Source: Diaporthe sp. PMI_573
Lineage: Eukaryota > Ascomycota > Sordariomycetes > Diaporthales > Diaporthaceae
Direction: 5' to 3'
DNA: 64,000 nucleotides
Assembly (NCBI GenBank): GCA_021399435.1
Contig: JAJTUP010000001.1
Location: forward strand, 248,001 to 312,000
In this document: piece by piece, positions 35,353-46,379 of the stretch
How positions within the stretch are numbered: the first letter of the stretch is position 1
Layout: each line of letters begins with the position of its first letter
Position numbers and translations under genes: made by a program
The notes under the pieces: model-generated
Database searches by the model: none
The model's input: the letters and a program-made list of their open reading frames with translations, nothing else
What the model was told of the DNA's origin: nothing

Positions 35353-37529
35353 ATGACCTCCCGCCTCCTCTCCCTCTCTTCGACATGCCTCGCTTTAACA
35401 GCCCTCGCGGCCGCCGCAGCACCCAAGGTCGACTGGCGTCCATGCCCCGCCGGCGAGTTCAACACGACGCTTGAGCTGCAGTGCGGAAACCTGACGGTCC
35501 CGCTGGACTACACCGGCACTGCCGAGTCCGCCAAAAACAAGACGGTCGACCTGCAGCTCGTCAAGGTCCTGGCGCCCACCCAGCCGTCGCGCGGCGGGAT
35601 CCAGATGAACTTTGGAGGGCCGGGCTCGCCGGCGCGGAAGGGAACCGTTTTGTATGGGGCGCTTTTGCAGGCGTACGTTTTTCCCTTTTTGTTTTTTTGT
35701 TCTTCTTGTATCCATGAGAGGAAGGGGGAAGTCCAATATCATTGGTGTGGTAAAAGCGATGTTAACGGCCCTGGTGGATATAGACTCAGCGGCGGTGAAT
35801 ACGACCTGATCGGTCTTGATCCTCGGTGAGTTACCCAACCCCAAACCCCTACCCCTTTATCCCAATAAAACTACATCCAGTGGAGGCAAAAAAAAAAAAA
35901 AAAAAAAAAAAAAGCCTAATACGGCCTGAACAGAGGAACCGGCGCCACGATCCCCTTCATCTGCACCAACAATACCTACACCATGGGCCAGGTCCTCAAC
36001 GAGATCGGATCGAGTACCGAGTCGGATACTGCGGAGCGCCGAATCTGGGAGCGTGGCGCTGTCGACGCGAATATTTGCAAAGAAGAGGGAAATGCCGACG
36101 AGATTGGCGAGTTTATCGGCACTGCTTTTGTCGCGAGGGATATGCTTCGCGTGGCGGAGGCCATCTCGGATGATGGGTTGATACGGTACTGGGGTGAGTT
36201 TTACTCTGTCTCTGGGTTATGGTCCGGTTTTGATCTGGCCTTGGGGTTCATGGTGGTTGGGAAAGAGAAAAAGGTCTGACACGAACACAAAGGCATTTCG
36301 TACGGAACCACGCTCGGAGCTACCATCGCAGCCATGTTCCCGGACAAGATCGACAAGATGGTTATCGATGGCGTGTCCAACACCCGCGAGTACTATCACG
36401 CACAGGCGTGGGTTTCTTTCTCCCTATTCTAGCTCTACCTCCAATCTCTCCTTAACCTCTCCTCCCTCCGTTCTAACATTATTCAAAGTGACTACCAGCA
36501 ATGGTCGGACACAGACCTCGTCTTCCGCTACTTCTTCGAAAGCTGCATGACCGCGCAGCCCGGCGAGTGCGCGCTGGCGGCCTTCAACAAGACGGCCTCC
36601 CAGCTCCACGACGACGCGTGGGCGTTTATCGAGGGCCTGCGGGCCTCCCCGGTCGCGGCGGGCACGGCGCTCGCCGACATGGGATCCTTCAAGAGCATCC
36701 TCCTAGGAGAACTGAAGACCGTGAGCGGGTGGCCCGCCCTGTCTGCTGCGCTAGCCACGATCCTCTACGGAAACGAGACCGAGAGCATGGCCGCCCTCCA
36801 GGCCGTGGTGGAGCCCGCCACCGCGGCGCAGGATGCCGTCCGCAGCTTTCCGGTCGTGTTCGCCCTGTACGGGATCCACTGCAGCGACCGCACCGTCAGA
36901 CTCGACTCGTTCGAGGCCCAGGAAAGGGATGGTGCCTTTGAGAAGCTCTACGAGATCAGCAGGTTTGCGGGGGATACCGTCAGCCAGATCACGGCGCACT
37001 GCGCGCAGTGGCCGTGGAGGGCGAGGGAGATTTATCAGGGGGATTTCCAGGTCAAGACCAGGAATCCGATCCTCATCGCGAGCAACACCCGCGATGCGCA
37101 TACGGCTCTGAGGTCCGCGTTTAATGTTAGCTCGGGCTTCGAGGGGAGTGCGGTGCTGGAGGTGAATAGTACTGGTGTAAGTGTCTTCTTCTCCCGTCCC
37201 CTTCCTTCTCAGATCCCTCGCGCCCCCCCCCCCCTCCAGCTTCGCCTTCCAACACGCTATCCCTTTACCTAGAGAAAATATTTGATGGAACGAGCCCGTA
37301 CTGATGCACGAGAAAGCACGCCACGTTCGGCGCCCCCTCTGTCTGCGGATTCCTGGCTACCAAGGCATACTGGCAGAACGGTACGCTCCCCAAGCCGGGA
37401 AGCGTCTGTGATGCACCCCATCCATTCTCCGGCTACAACTGGGCTGACGTGCTGGACGAGGTTGCTGGCCAAGGCAAGAACAGCACGCCGGCTGAGAAGC
37501 GGATGGTGCATCCGACATGGTGGATCTAA
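35353..37529 (+). CDS. Secreted TAP-type alpha/beta hydrolase (tripeptidyl aminopeptidase-like)
   Basis: Six exons join to about 543 codons: 35,353-35,672, 35,790-35,825, 35,934-36,193, 36,293-36,407, 36,489-37,176, 37,317-37,529; all introns are GT..AG and 81-140 bp. Residues 1 to about 23 are a signal peptide (hydrophobic, Ala-rich). Motifs in order: DWRPCP, LTVPLDY, QMNFGGPGS (oxyanion-hole loop), GGEYDLIGLDPRGTG, the nucleophile elbow GISYGTTLG, an Asp region ILIASNTRDAHT, and the His region NSTGHATF followed by PSVCGF. Conserved Cys fit the secreted TAP C-terminal family. It probably cleaves peptides from free N-termini or related substrates outside the cell. It converges with the Zn2Cys6 gene (452 bp between stops). 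Intron boundaries were chosen by frame continuity across conserved motifs. Confidence 0.88.
35888..35913. repeat. A26 homopolymer in intron 2
   Basis: Twenty-six consecutive A, 20 bp upstream of the 3' splice site of intron 2 of the hydrolase gene. Confidence 0.95.
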
Positions 37530-37981
37530 AACTATCCTGTCAAGACTTACCATCACGTACCCTGCCTATCTATATAGACTTTTATTTCGATTTCTGTCCC
37601 GGTTTCCCCCTTTTCTTTCTGTCCGAGTATTCCGGTGAGATTTGATAGGATGTAAGACGAAGACTAGACATTGCAAAAAGACGGGGATTTGAGAGGATGG
37701 AACTTGAGAGCCACGAATCGCTTTTTTATTTTTTTCTCTTCTTTCTCTTCGTTCTTTTTTTGCTTTTGTTATATCTTTCCATAAGAGGTAAATCCTCTCC
37801 TCGTTTTGTCGTACATCTATCCGCCTCCTCGAGCTCTTCGGTGGGATTTGGGAGGATGTAATTTGAGAGATAAAGCTAAGCCGCAAGGCACTATTGTTTC
37901 TCTTTTTAAGGCACATCCTTTTCCTCCTTGACAAAGCATGTTGTATATGATACTTGCTACCTAGATCTCTGCTCTGTGTTC
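37530..37981. other. Intergenic region between convergent genes
   Basis: Holds the 3' ends of both transcripts. Contains T-rich tracts and three related copies of a gggatttgagaggatg-like motif (about 37,632, 37,683 and 37,841). Confidence 0.6.
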
Positions 37982-39446
37982 TCATAATATCTGCTCTGAT
38001 AATCCCAACGACCTTGTCGAGGCCTCTATCGAGTCTATGTTCATCCCCGTCACGATTCCCGACTCTACCAAGGTGGGAGGCAGGACACATCCAGGAAGCT
38101 CAGGCAGTCCGACCTGGAAGCGGGTCCACGCGATACCCTCCCGTACCCCTGGGACGTCTACAATTTCAGAGGAAAACACCAGCAGCGTGCTCTCGGCTAC
38201 GATGCTGCGTCCTTCTGACACTAGGACCCAGAGCGACGGATCCCGCCTTGCCCGGTGGACGAGGACTCCCCAGTACATGAGGATGAAGAGGGCCATGGGT
38301 TCCCGGTTCCGGACGGCCGCCGAGAAATGGGCTCCCGCAACGGCAAACACGGTGTGGAAGTAGGCCTTGAGCCTGTCCTGGTGGTCCTCTGCATAACAAT
38401 ACTTTGTCTGGCCGACGGCGAGCTGGTAAACATAGAGCTCGCGGGCCAATGGTCCCTGCCCTTCCTGAGATAGAACCGGCGTCTTCCCAGTAAGAATAGC
38501 GCTGCCCTGGATGGTTGGACTCGTCGGGGGGACCCGGACCTGGCGGGAGACGGACGACATGAGTTCCAGCGCGGTACGGGTCTTTGGGTCCAGCTCGTCC
38601 ATCAGTGCCAGGTTCACCGTGTAGTTCTGCAGCACGGTCGGGATAGGACTCGGGCCGGCCATGATCCACTCCATGTTCTCAGCGACGATGTGGCCCGACT
38701 TGAGTGTCACGTCTGCGTGCTCGCACACGCGGTCGATGATGCTCACGTCCTTGTCGGCCGGCGGCACGGCAAAGTGCACGACGCCCACGAGACTCGAAAA
38801 GTAAAAGACCAGGTCGACGTTCTCGCGCGTCATTGCGGTCACCTGCGTGCGGAAGTCGGACATGGCCCTGTTCCCGTACTCGAGGGCCGTCCGGAAGTAG
38901 GATGCCGAGTCGCTAGGTGAGCCGTCCTTGTATGACACCGCCAGGTCTACCGCCGCGGTGGCGAGGATGGCGTTGAGGAGATACCCGTTCCGGAGGGCGG
39001 CGCGGGGGAGATGCTCCTGCAGATATGCGCGGCACACCGGGGTGGACTCTTGGCAGGTCCACGACCGCGTGGACCAGCGATGCATGAGCTCCAGCTCGAG
39101 GATGCGGTTGCTCTCAGTCGAGGGTGCGGAAGACGAAGAGAAGGAGCCTGGCGCGAGGGCGGGCAGCACCGCCGGGGCGGGAACCACCAAGGACGAGCTG
39201 CCGGACGACGCGGCGGCCTGTCGTAGGAACGGATATGTACACTTCTCAGGCTCTTTTCGCATGATGCAGTTTAGACATGGCGGGCCTTGTTCGTCGCACT
39301 GGTTTTGCTTGGTCACCATCGGGGGGTTTTTCTTCTCTTGAAGAGTCCCATCTGGAGAACCACCGGGATTTATTTACCTTGACGTGCCGCTTCTTGCAGC
39401 TTTGGCACCCATTGCGAGACTTTGTATGGGATTTTCTCTGGAGCAT
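37982..39446 (-). CDS. Zn2Cys6 fungal transcription factor
   Basis: Two exons: 39,446-39,378 (ATG at 39,446) and 39,298-37,982; the intron of 79 bp has GTAAAT..CAG ends. Joining gives 461 residues. The N-terminus carries HTKSRNGCQSCKKRHVKC followed by DEQGPPCLNC and EKC, a complete Cys6 binuclear cluster whose third Cys is the first codon of exon 2. This is the arrangement of the HTKSRxGCxxCKxRRxKCDE class (Upc2-like). A Ser/Ala/Pro linker (about 57-90) leads to a fungal-specific regulatory domain (NAILATAAVDLAV, FYFSSLVGVVHFAVPP, MALFILMYWGVLVH). It is presumably a nuclear DNA-binding regulator; targets are unknown. A longer in-frame start at 39,611 would add 55 residues but is less likely. 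Confidence 0.9.
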
Positions 39447-41189
39447 GGTGATTGTCCAGGACGCGACGGAGCAATATCGAGCACGCGTGTATGCTATCCG
39501 TGCGAGCTCTACAGCGGCTCTTTTTGGTTCCCCGGGGAAGAAGATCGTTGGTGACCTCCTGGTTTTCAGGGGTTCAAAGCTACCGGGTCGGCACCGCCCA
39601 GTCAGCGCCAAGGCAAGAAGCTGAGAATCGACGATCCCGCGGCAGTGCGTGCCGCTGTTGTGCAGTTCCCATTGGTCCTAGTCCGAGGGAACAGGCATGC
39701 TGACGTAAAGCCGGTATGCTTACAGATGTCTCTTGCTAAGACTGTTTATAAACTTAAAATTCATTATATAATGGTATACGGCTTACTGTATCTAATAAAA
39801 ATATTAGAAAAATTCTTTATTAAGCATACGCATATGTGGGCTGAAGCAGTACAGTCAAGAGCATAAGTAGCTTCGGCTTTTGAATATTCGTCCGCGTTTC
39901 TAAAAGTGTCCCACTGTAACGGCTCGCTGTCCCCGAAAGCGAACTTACAGTGCTTCACAAAAAATAAAAATAAAGTAACACCTAGGTACTGCCGATCTCG
40001 AGAATTACTGCGTCGGGAGGAGAGGATTTACTATTTATCACAGGGTAAAATGCGTAACGGACGTTGGATGAGAATGACAAGCATGCCGTGAGGCTGAAAA
40101 CACGGGAGTTAACTCTTTAAGTATTGAGACGGCCGGGAGGCCTGTCGATGTTAGTCATAAACCTTTGCGGCAGTGTTACAGTATTAGGCGGCACATTGAA
40201 AACAACTTTTCGCTTCCGTGCAAAGTGTAAAAATCTCGGCCTGGTCTTTATATTTTGGTAGTCCGTGCGCACTTCTCAGCCATTTATACCCCAGTCGCAA
40301 ACTTTATAAGTCCCAGGCCAACAAGAGACAGAAAGTTATCAAGCCCCGGGTGAACGGAGCTCGCCGACGTCTGACCAGCTTGGGTCGTCAGATGGCCTCC
40401 CCTATCCGATGCGATAGCCATGCAAGCCCTCCACCAGTACCTCGCGGTCGGCACTAGCACAGACAAGTCCAGTCCTATCCGGGAGGTGAGGACCGCTCTA
40501 TCCATCACCGCCCTACGAGACAGTCCTTGGGAAACGACACAACCACGGGAGTATCGCCGATCACGGAGCCACACAGCCTGCAAAGCGGACCAAGACTGCT
40601 GATGAAAAAACACTGCCTGCCTCCCTGTCACCGCCTGCGTTGCTGGCTAGGGCATCACGATGTATAACGGAAGATCAGCTCCGCAGTCTCCCTTGGTGTA
40701 CCCCGCGGTGTCTCCTATCTTTAATTATTGGCAGCGATGGGCAGCGGCCTCCAGTAGGTCCCGCCTGTCCTAACTTTGCGGCGAAAGGTGGCCGACAAAT
40801 ATATTCAACATTAGCACGGGTTGCAACGGAAACACCATTACGGGACAGTACAGGTAGCCACACCGATACCTTGCCTTCCTGGAGTTTTCGCTGAGGCGGA
40901 ATATTGCTTGAGGAAGTTCCACGGCAATTGTATAGCCTCAAGTTGTGTTTGCCCTATCTACACTCAACACGGCTTGGTCTGTGCCAATCGACTAGCAGAT
41001 AAGCTTAAGGCAGGGCTTTCCCTTGACAAAACTGATGTTCATTGTTACTAGCTTGATCGCAATATCAAGCGTTTAATGTAAACATTCAGTCAGACTATAT
41101 ATTTATTCGTTTTGGTTGAGGCGGGTATGATGTATGTCAACGGGCTGTGGACTCCCCTCTGCCCTTCGCCCAATAGTTCTTCAATATCA
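39447..41189. other. Region without a supported gene
   Basis: Composition is intermediate. Short ORFs such as 40,284-40,631 (-) and 40,640-40,894 (+) show no domain or coding bias that I can see. The first few hundred bases are likely the promoter of the Zn2Cys6 gene. Confidence 0.45.
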
Positions 41190-41696
41190 TTAACTTTCTG
41201 CAGTTGGCCAGAGCTTTTGCTTGCTATGCTCGGCCAATGCCTTGATCACAGCTTTGTCAACTTTGTGATTCAGATTTCCCAACACATTCACTTCCACTAG
41301 ACAGTCTAGGTCCACCATCACTGCAAGCTCGTCACCACATCTCCTAACACCTATATATCTTGTCATTGCGCATGCTGTCTTTATCCCAGCCCAACTGAGC
41401 AACGCATCATCTCTTATAGGCCCATCAGCAAGTCCTGCCCAAAACTCCACACCAACGTCATTGAGATGCTTAAAGAACCGGTTTTCATCAATCTCTAGGA
41501 CTGTTGACCAGGAAAGAAACACCTCCGGTAGCTGTACCAAAAACTGTAACGGATTCGTGGTAGCAACTACTATTATTAACTCTTGTTTGGTGGAATATGA
41601 TGAAGTCACCAGGGATATTGAGATACCTTCAATGTGCATTTTGAGCGCTGCTAATCTGATTAATGTGTGTAAAACGGAGTACCTATATTTATCCAT
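41190..41696 (-). CDS. Hypothetical protein, possibly frameshifted at the 3' end
   Basis: ATG at 41,696 opens 168 codons, with an in-frame stop just upstream. The text includes LVQLPEVFLSWSTVLEIDEN, FFKHLNDVGVEFWAGLADG, ALLSWAGIKTACAMTRYIG and LGNLNHKVDKAVIKALAEHS. It ends KLWPTAES, while another frame continues VNDIEELLGEGQRG and LTYIIPAS at about 41,110-41,180. This suggests a lost reading frame or an unrecognised splice. No family was recognised. It is the only ORF in this interval that looks protein-like. Confidence 0.45.
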   Translation of the reverse strand: MDKYRYSVLHTLIRLAALKMHIEGISISLVTSSYSTKQELIIVVATTNPLQFLVQLPEVFLSWSTVLEIDENRFFKHLNDVGVEFWAGLADGPIRDDALLSWAGIKTACAMTRYIGVRRCGDELAVMVDLDCLVEVNVLGNLNHKVDKAVIKALAEHSKQKLWPTAES

Positions 41697-42799
41697 TCGG
41701 GAGAGCTCTACTATGTAAGAAATAGTGAAATGTGGTTAAATAAATAAGTCTGTGATCTTGCACGGTACTGTATGTACGATTTGAATTCATGTCGTTATTT
41801 ACCTACAAACTGAAAAACGTACTTCTATTGATTAAGTTCGGTACTATAGTGTAGAGTATAATGTTTGCCAAGTATTTAGCTCAATTCTGGCAAAGTACCG
41901 AGCTCTGTCCATGCTGCACTTAGAGCATTGCAAAGGTTGGTTAAAGTTATAAAAGGACACTGCTTCCCGTCTCGTTTCTCTCACTCTAGATTGGGAGTTG
42001 AACCCAAGACTCCCCTATATTCGAAGAGCCATCCACCGGAGTGGACGGCTCAGCCGCTGCTTCTTAAAGCGATTGCTTCTTGAAACAGACTGGTAGATTG
42101 GAAGTTGAACCCTGAAGAGTATGGGAGCGTGTTACCCAGGCTGGCGATCAATTCAATTCCATCAATTCTGCCTTCACGTGGCGTTGTGTTGACAGCTTAC
42201 TCAGCATTTGGTCCGTAGAGTTAAACTACCGCATCTCTAAATTGAATTAATGGCATTGAATTGAAGAGGTTGAACCGTATATACCTGCCGAGATTCCTAT
42301 TACTTACTCCCTAGCGTCTTTAGTATCCTCCTTTGCCTCCCTAATAATGCTATTTCCAACCTCTCCTAATACATTAATTAACATATCTATCATGTTAATT
42401 AGGCCATTCCGTACCTATAACCTTAGTATCTATATTATACCGATTATGCTAGCTTCTAATCAAGTCTACTATAGTAAGACTATTTGCCTAGTAATACTAA
42501 ATAAATGCTTATACTCTACGGATATAGGCGGTATTGACAATAAGTCGAGAGCTATTTATAATAACTAAGGGTAATCTTTTTGTTTTCTCCTATTAATATT
42601 AGATAGAATTAGTAATAAAAGGGTTGTTTTTAGTATTAAGACTTAATAGCTAATAGTTATATTTATTATAGTCTATATTTAGTAAACTTTTTAAAGAAAA
42701 GCATCTGCCTGCTAGAGATAAAGTCCTATAGGCTTAGTGTCTCTCTAGCATACCTATTGCCTTTAAATACTTAAATAAAGGTTCTTTATCTAATATTAA
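41697..42799. other. Transition into the second AT-rich block
   Basis: No gene recognised. Composition shifts from balanced to AT-rich at about 42,260. An open frame at 42,347-42,568 is low in information and not supported. Confidence 0.5.
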
Positions 42800-42856
42800 T
42801 GTTAAACGGAAACGCTCAAATCTGGCGTGGGCACTTCACGTAAGGAGTTACCCTAG
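42800..42856 (+). repeat. TGTTAAACGG dispersed repeat, truncated copy 6
   Basis: Only the outer 57 bp remain (TGTTAAACGGAAACGC to gttaccctag). Sequence beyond is unrelated to the repeat. Confidence 0.75.
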
Positions 42857-42889
42857 AATGCACGTAATTGTAGTATAAAATCTGTAATT

Positions 42890-43440
42890 ATAAGGGCTAA
42901 GTTGCAGAGCTATAAGAGGGAGGGGGCTTGCGGTAACTTACTGGCACTACTGCTCCTCTATAGTGTCGAGAAGCACTATTGTTCCGGGGCTGTAGTCTTA
43001 ATAGGCGTATGTATCTTTGTTAAACCGCTTTAATTTGCGCTAGTAGTATTCCGGTAGGAGCATATTCCTATCAAACAGCCCGATCTAGTCTTTTACGTTA
43101 AAGTCGTTATTATTAGGGGCGGCATTATTACATTCCTGATTAGGCAGGAGAAAGACAGCGGAGTTATATATATTATTATTGGCGTAGAAGGCAGTATTAT
43201 CACTGCCTTCCTTGTTAGGGAGAAGACATATATTATTGGTATTATAGGCACTATTATAGGCGTTGCTTTCCTCTTTAGGCGCAAATGAGGCATTAGAGTC
43301 GTATATAGGCTGGCACTGTGGCATCTTGACACAAAGGCGGCTGCGGTCCTTGCTGCTGGCCGGTAGGAGGAGGTTGGGATGAGGAGCGTAGTAGCGGTTA
43401 GACTAAAGAGCAATCTATGCTGGAGGAGAGAGGGCGGCAA
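42890..43440 (-). pseudogene. Degenerate minus-strand gene, possible DUF3435-like N-terminus
   Basis: The minus strand from 43,324 reads MPQCQPIYDSN, an Asn/Tyr/Ala-rich semi-repeated stretch, then NMLLPEYY and KLKRFNKDTYAY, and DYSPGTIVLLDTIEEQ. The last block resembles the PEYYxxxLxxFDExxYxxxDYSxxTxxLLDxIEEQW region near the N-terminus of DUF3435 (tyrosine-recombinase-like) proteins of fungal mobile elements. A stop sits where Trp is expected. Nothing of the catalytic domain remains; the sequence ends towards the truncated repeat at 42,856. The assignment is tentative. Confidence 0.3.
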
Positions 43441-43806
43441 GAGTGTCTTTATATGCCGCTAGATACGCTTTCTAACGGCAGTTATTAGATTATTCCCTTA
43501 TAGTGGGCCACCAAGGTGGCCATTTTGGGCTATTTGTAGGAGGCAATAGCCCGACCAATTTAGGACAGGCGGGCGTTAGGTGCTGTTATTGGTAGGAGGA
43601 AGGGGGGAGAGCGAGTGGGAGAGAGGGAGGGATGTAGCGATATAGATACCTGGGGGGTACCTTAGGGTACGGGACTTGGGGCTCGTGGCCAGGGCCGGGG
43701 TGGTGGGCGGGGCCGGCGCAGCAGGGGTAGGTTGGCAGCTGGGCTGCTGGGCCCGGCGCCGGGGACTGCCAGAAGCGGCAGCACACATGCCGTCTTTTTG
43801 TTTATT
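43441..43806. other. GC-richer patch without a supported gene
   Basis: The 43,600-43,790 part is C/G-rich with runs of gggaggg and ggccggcg. The two minus-strand ORFs over it overlap in different frames and are Pro-rich. No domain seen. Confidence 0.4.
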
Positions 43807-44090
43807 AGAGTAATAACTATATCCTTATATATTTCGACTCTTTAGTAGCTTGCTGGCTTATAAGTCAAGCCTATAATTTTTAGTATACAGCTTAATAGGT
43901 AGATTATTAAGCCTACTTGCCGGGCTTATAACTAAGCCTGGTAAATCTAACTCTAACCCTAGGTCTTAGTATATTTCTATAATCCTACCAATTAGTACTA
44001 TAGGGCGGGCATTATAGCGTTTAATTTAAATTGTCTAGGTTTTTCTAATAGGTCTCTTTAGTGCCAATATATTGATTTATAATACTATTT
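43807..44090 (+). repeat. RIP-mutated LTR fragment, partner of 59,308-59,589
   Basis: About 284 bp aligning throughout with 59,308-59,589 (same orientation). Differences are almost only C-to-T and G-to-A in this copy. It runs from agtaataactatatcc to gatttataata. Confidence 0.8.
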
Positions 44091-44290
44091 CTTTTCTTTT
44101 ATTTTTTGTTTTTAAAGGTTCATCTATTGTCCTTTTTATAATATTATCTATTTCTTAAATTATGCTTTTCTGATTTATTATATTAAATAGAATTAAAAGT
44201 TTCTAGGTTTTAAAACTATCCTGTTGTTTTAAAAAAAACTATCTAATATAATTTTTTATTAGAATCTATTATTGCAAATATTATTACTAT

Positions 44291-44500
44291 TGTTGAATGG
44301 CCTTTGCCATATAGCGTAAATGTACGTACGTACGTGTCTGTACAATTAGTTCTGAATTCGTTTATAATTTGTCTAAACTATAAAACAAGCGGGAAAGCTT
44401 GCATGCAGACCTAAGAGGTCTATATGCACTCTCTTGCTAGATTAGTCATCCTTTCTAGCCAATATGGCTATATGCGATCAGCCTTAGTGCTATTCCAATA
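44291..44500 (-). repeat. 3' LTR of Copia 2
   Basis: 210 bp, TGTTGAATGGCC to ctattccaata. Contains gcgggaaagcttgcatgcag and agacctaagaggtct palindromes shared with the other LTR. Confidence 0.9.
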
Positions 44501-45044
44501 CTAGGGGTCTTTTGTTTTCTAATCGCATACTCTCTTTAGCCTAGTCGAGTAAGTTGAATTGCTTGTATATTCTTTCCTATAACAAATAAAATTACCCTGG
44601 CCAGGTAGGTTGTGCTGCCCTGGTTTTTTAATTGTGCGTTATAAGCAACCCTTTAACTAATAGTCTATATCAAGCAATTATTGCACTAACTTTCTCAACC
44701 TCCTTTTCAGCACCCTTTCTAACCTGCTTTCCAACTACTTTTTCTTACAACTTTTATCGTACTGGCTAGAAGGCTAGAAGGGACTGTTGTTTGTAACTCA
44801 CTCGTACGAGTAACCCTTTTTCCCAGTTAGTTGAGGTGGTCTGTGTATAGCGCCCTTCTAGTGCCAGCACAAAAACCTTATGCTTTTCGCCTTTTGCTTT
44901 AACCTTTCCTTCTTCTCTTCTCCATCACACGACACTTATTCTCTCTTACACATACGCACACACACATACACACCTTGTATGTTGTACAATTAAAAACATC
45001 TTCTAAACTTACCCCCCCCCCATTGTCACCAAACCTTTTACATA

Positions 45045-45729
45045 ATGGCCAACACTTTTAGGGTTATAACTGTCGACAAGCTAGACAGGGTATGCTGGCT
45101 AAACCTTTCGACTAGCCAGGTAGTTAACTATCGGTTTCTTCTTATAATGTATACTAGTGTTTATACTATCCTTCCTCCCCTTTATACAATATGCCCTTAT
45201 TAATGTATAAAAATCAGGATGAGGAGTGCAGTACCTGCTGTCTTTCTTTGCGCGATATCTTAATTTAGATAGCCGACAGCAATACGATTTAGCTAGCTTG
45301 GGCCAAGATTATTTATCAAGAAAGCTACTTCTATACAATTATTATCTAGTCGCGCGGCAATATAGCTGGCCGCTGTCTCTAGAAGTATGGTAACCGGCGG
45401 GTTACCTATTATACTAAGGCCTATATATATATTAATAGATTCTATAGTGGCGCTTATATTAAGTGTGTCTAGTAGGTATACGGCAATTATTGCGGCTACT
45501 ATAATAGCAACTAGCTGTCTGACTTAGAGGATAAGGATAATGAGTTGTATAACTTAAATAACAATAATGAGGAGGATAATTTAAATAATACTTGTAGTAA
45601 TGCTAGCGTTAAGATGGAGGACCTGGTAATTAATCTCTGGTATAACGCCTAGATAATTAAGTAGGGGGAAGATTGTATAGAGGGCCTTTTTTGTTTAGTA
45701 GGGGCTTCTTTGGGTAGTAGATTTTTATA
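45045..45729 (+). pseudogene. Spliced, cysteine-containing gene remnant antisense inside Copia 2
   Basis: A CT-rich leader with (ca)n and a C9 run precedes an ATG at 45,045. Exon 1 (45,045-45,119) reads MANTFRVITVDKLDR, then VCWLNLSTSQ. A 98-bp intron (gtagtt..cag, 45,120-45,217) joins it in phase to DEECSTCCLSLRDILI, later NIAGRCL, YGNRRVTYYTKAYIYI, SGAYIKCV and VYGNYCGYYNSN, then an Asp/Asn/Glu-rich tail. All internal stops are TAG where Gln or Trp would restore the frame. I do not recognise the family. Leader, intron and one frame argue for a former gene transcribed opposite to the retroelement. Confidence 0.45.
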
Positions 45730-46379
45730 AGCTAGGTTAAGTTGTGTGTTAAGCTTTTTATATATTATTATAAATTAACTCCCCTCTAACTGTTTTTCTT
45801 TATATAAGAGCTGCCTACTTATTTGTAAAACATTTAGTTGCATAATTAATAGTCTTCTATTTTGGCTCCCCTAGGCTAATTCTTGGCCTTTCTTGTATAG
45901 CCTAACTCTGCCCTATGTCTGCCTTTAGTTGCTTTTTGTATGGCCTAAAGTGTTTTGGTTCTGTCTTAAGATATTTTAACTCTATTTTTGTATGTTTTAA
46001 AGTATTCTAGCCATATTCTTTATATGTCCTTAGGCTATCCTAGCTGTATCTTTTGTATGTCTTTAGGCTATTCTAGCTGTATTCTTTATGTGTCTTAAGG
46101 TTATCCTGGCTATATTCTAGGCCTTATACTAAGCTTATCTTTTTTTTGTTTTTTATGTAGCTATTCTATAGTCTTTTTTTTTTATCTTTTTTAGTCTATT
46201 CTTGTATAATTAAATTAGCTACCTTTTTTTTTGCCTCTTTTTATAAGCATGTCTTTTTCTCCTCTTTTTAATAGAGACGGTAAGGGTCTTATTTTAGTTA
46301 TATAGTCTAATTAGGAGGATCTTAGCTTTTTAGCTAGAGGCCTAGGTTTAATTTCCAGTATAACTCTAGATCTAAGTAG

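Noticed and set aside
38166..38669. 167-codon minus-strand ORF within the Zn2Cys6 gene
   Set aside because: It is a shifted frame of the same strand of the real coding sequence, Pro- and Arg-rich as expected from a GC-rich shadow.
39246..39611. Upstream start MALTGRC for the Zn2Cys6 factor
   Set aside because: The frame is open, but the extra 55 residues are not like the N-termini of the class, which usually begin a few residues before HTKSRxGC; ATG at 39,446 fits better.
40284..40941. ORFs at 40,284-40,631, 40,640-40,894 and 40,675-40,941
   Set aside because: They lie on both strands, have no domain, and show no frame preference or splice context.
43576..43788. Pro-rich minus-strand ORFs in the GC-rich patch
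   Set aside because: Two overlapping frames are equally open because the patch is C/G-rich; not evidence of a gene.
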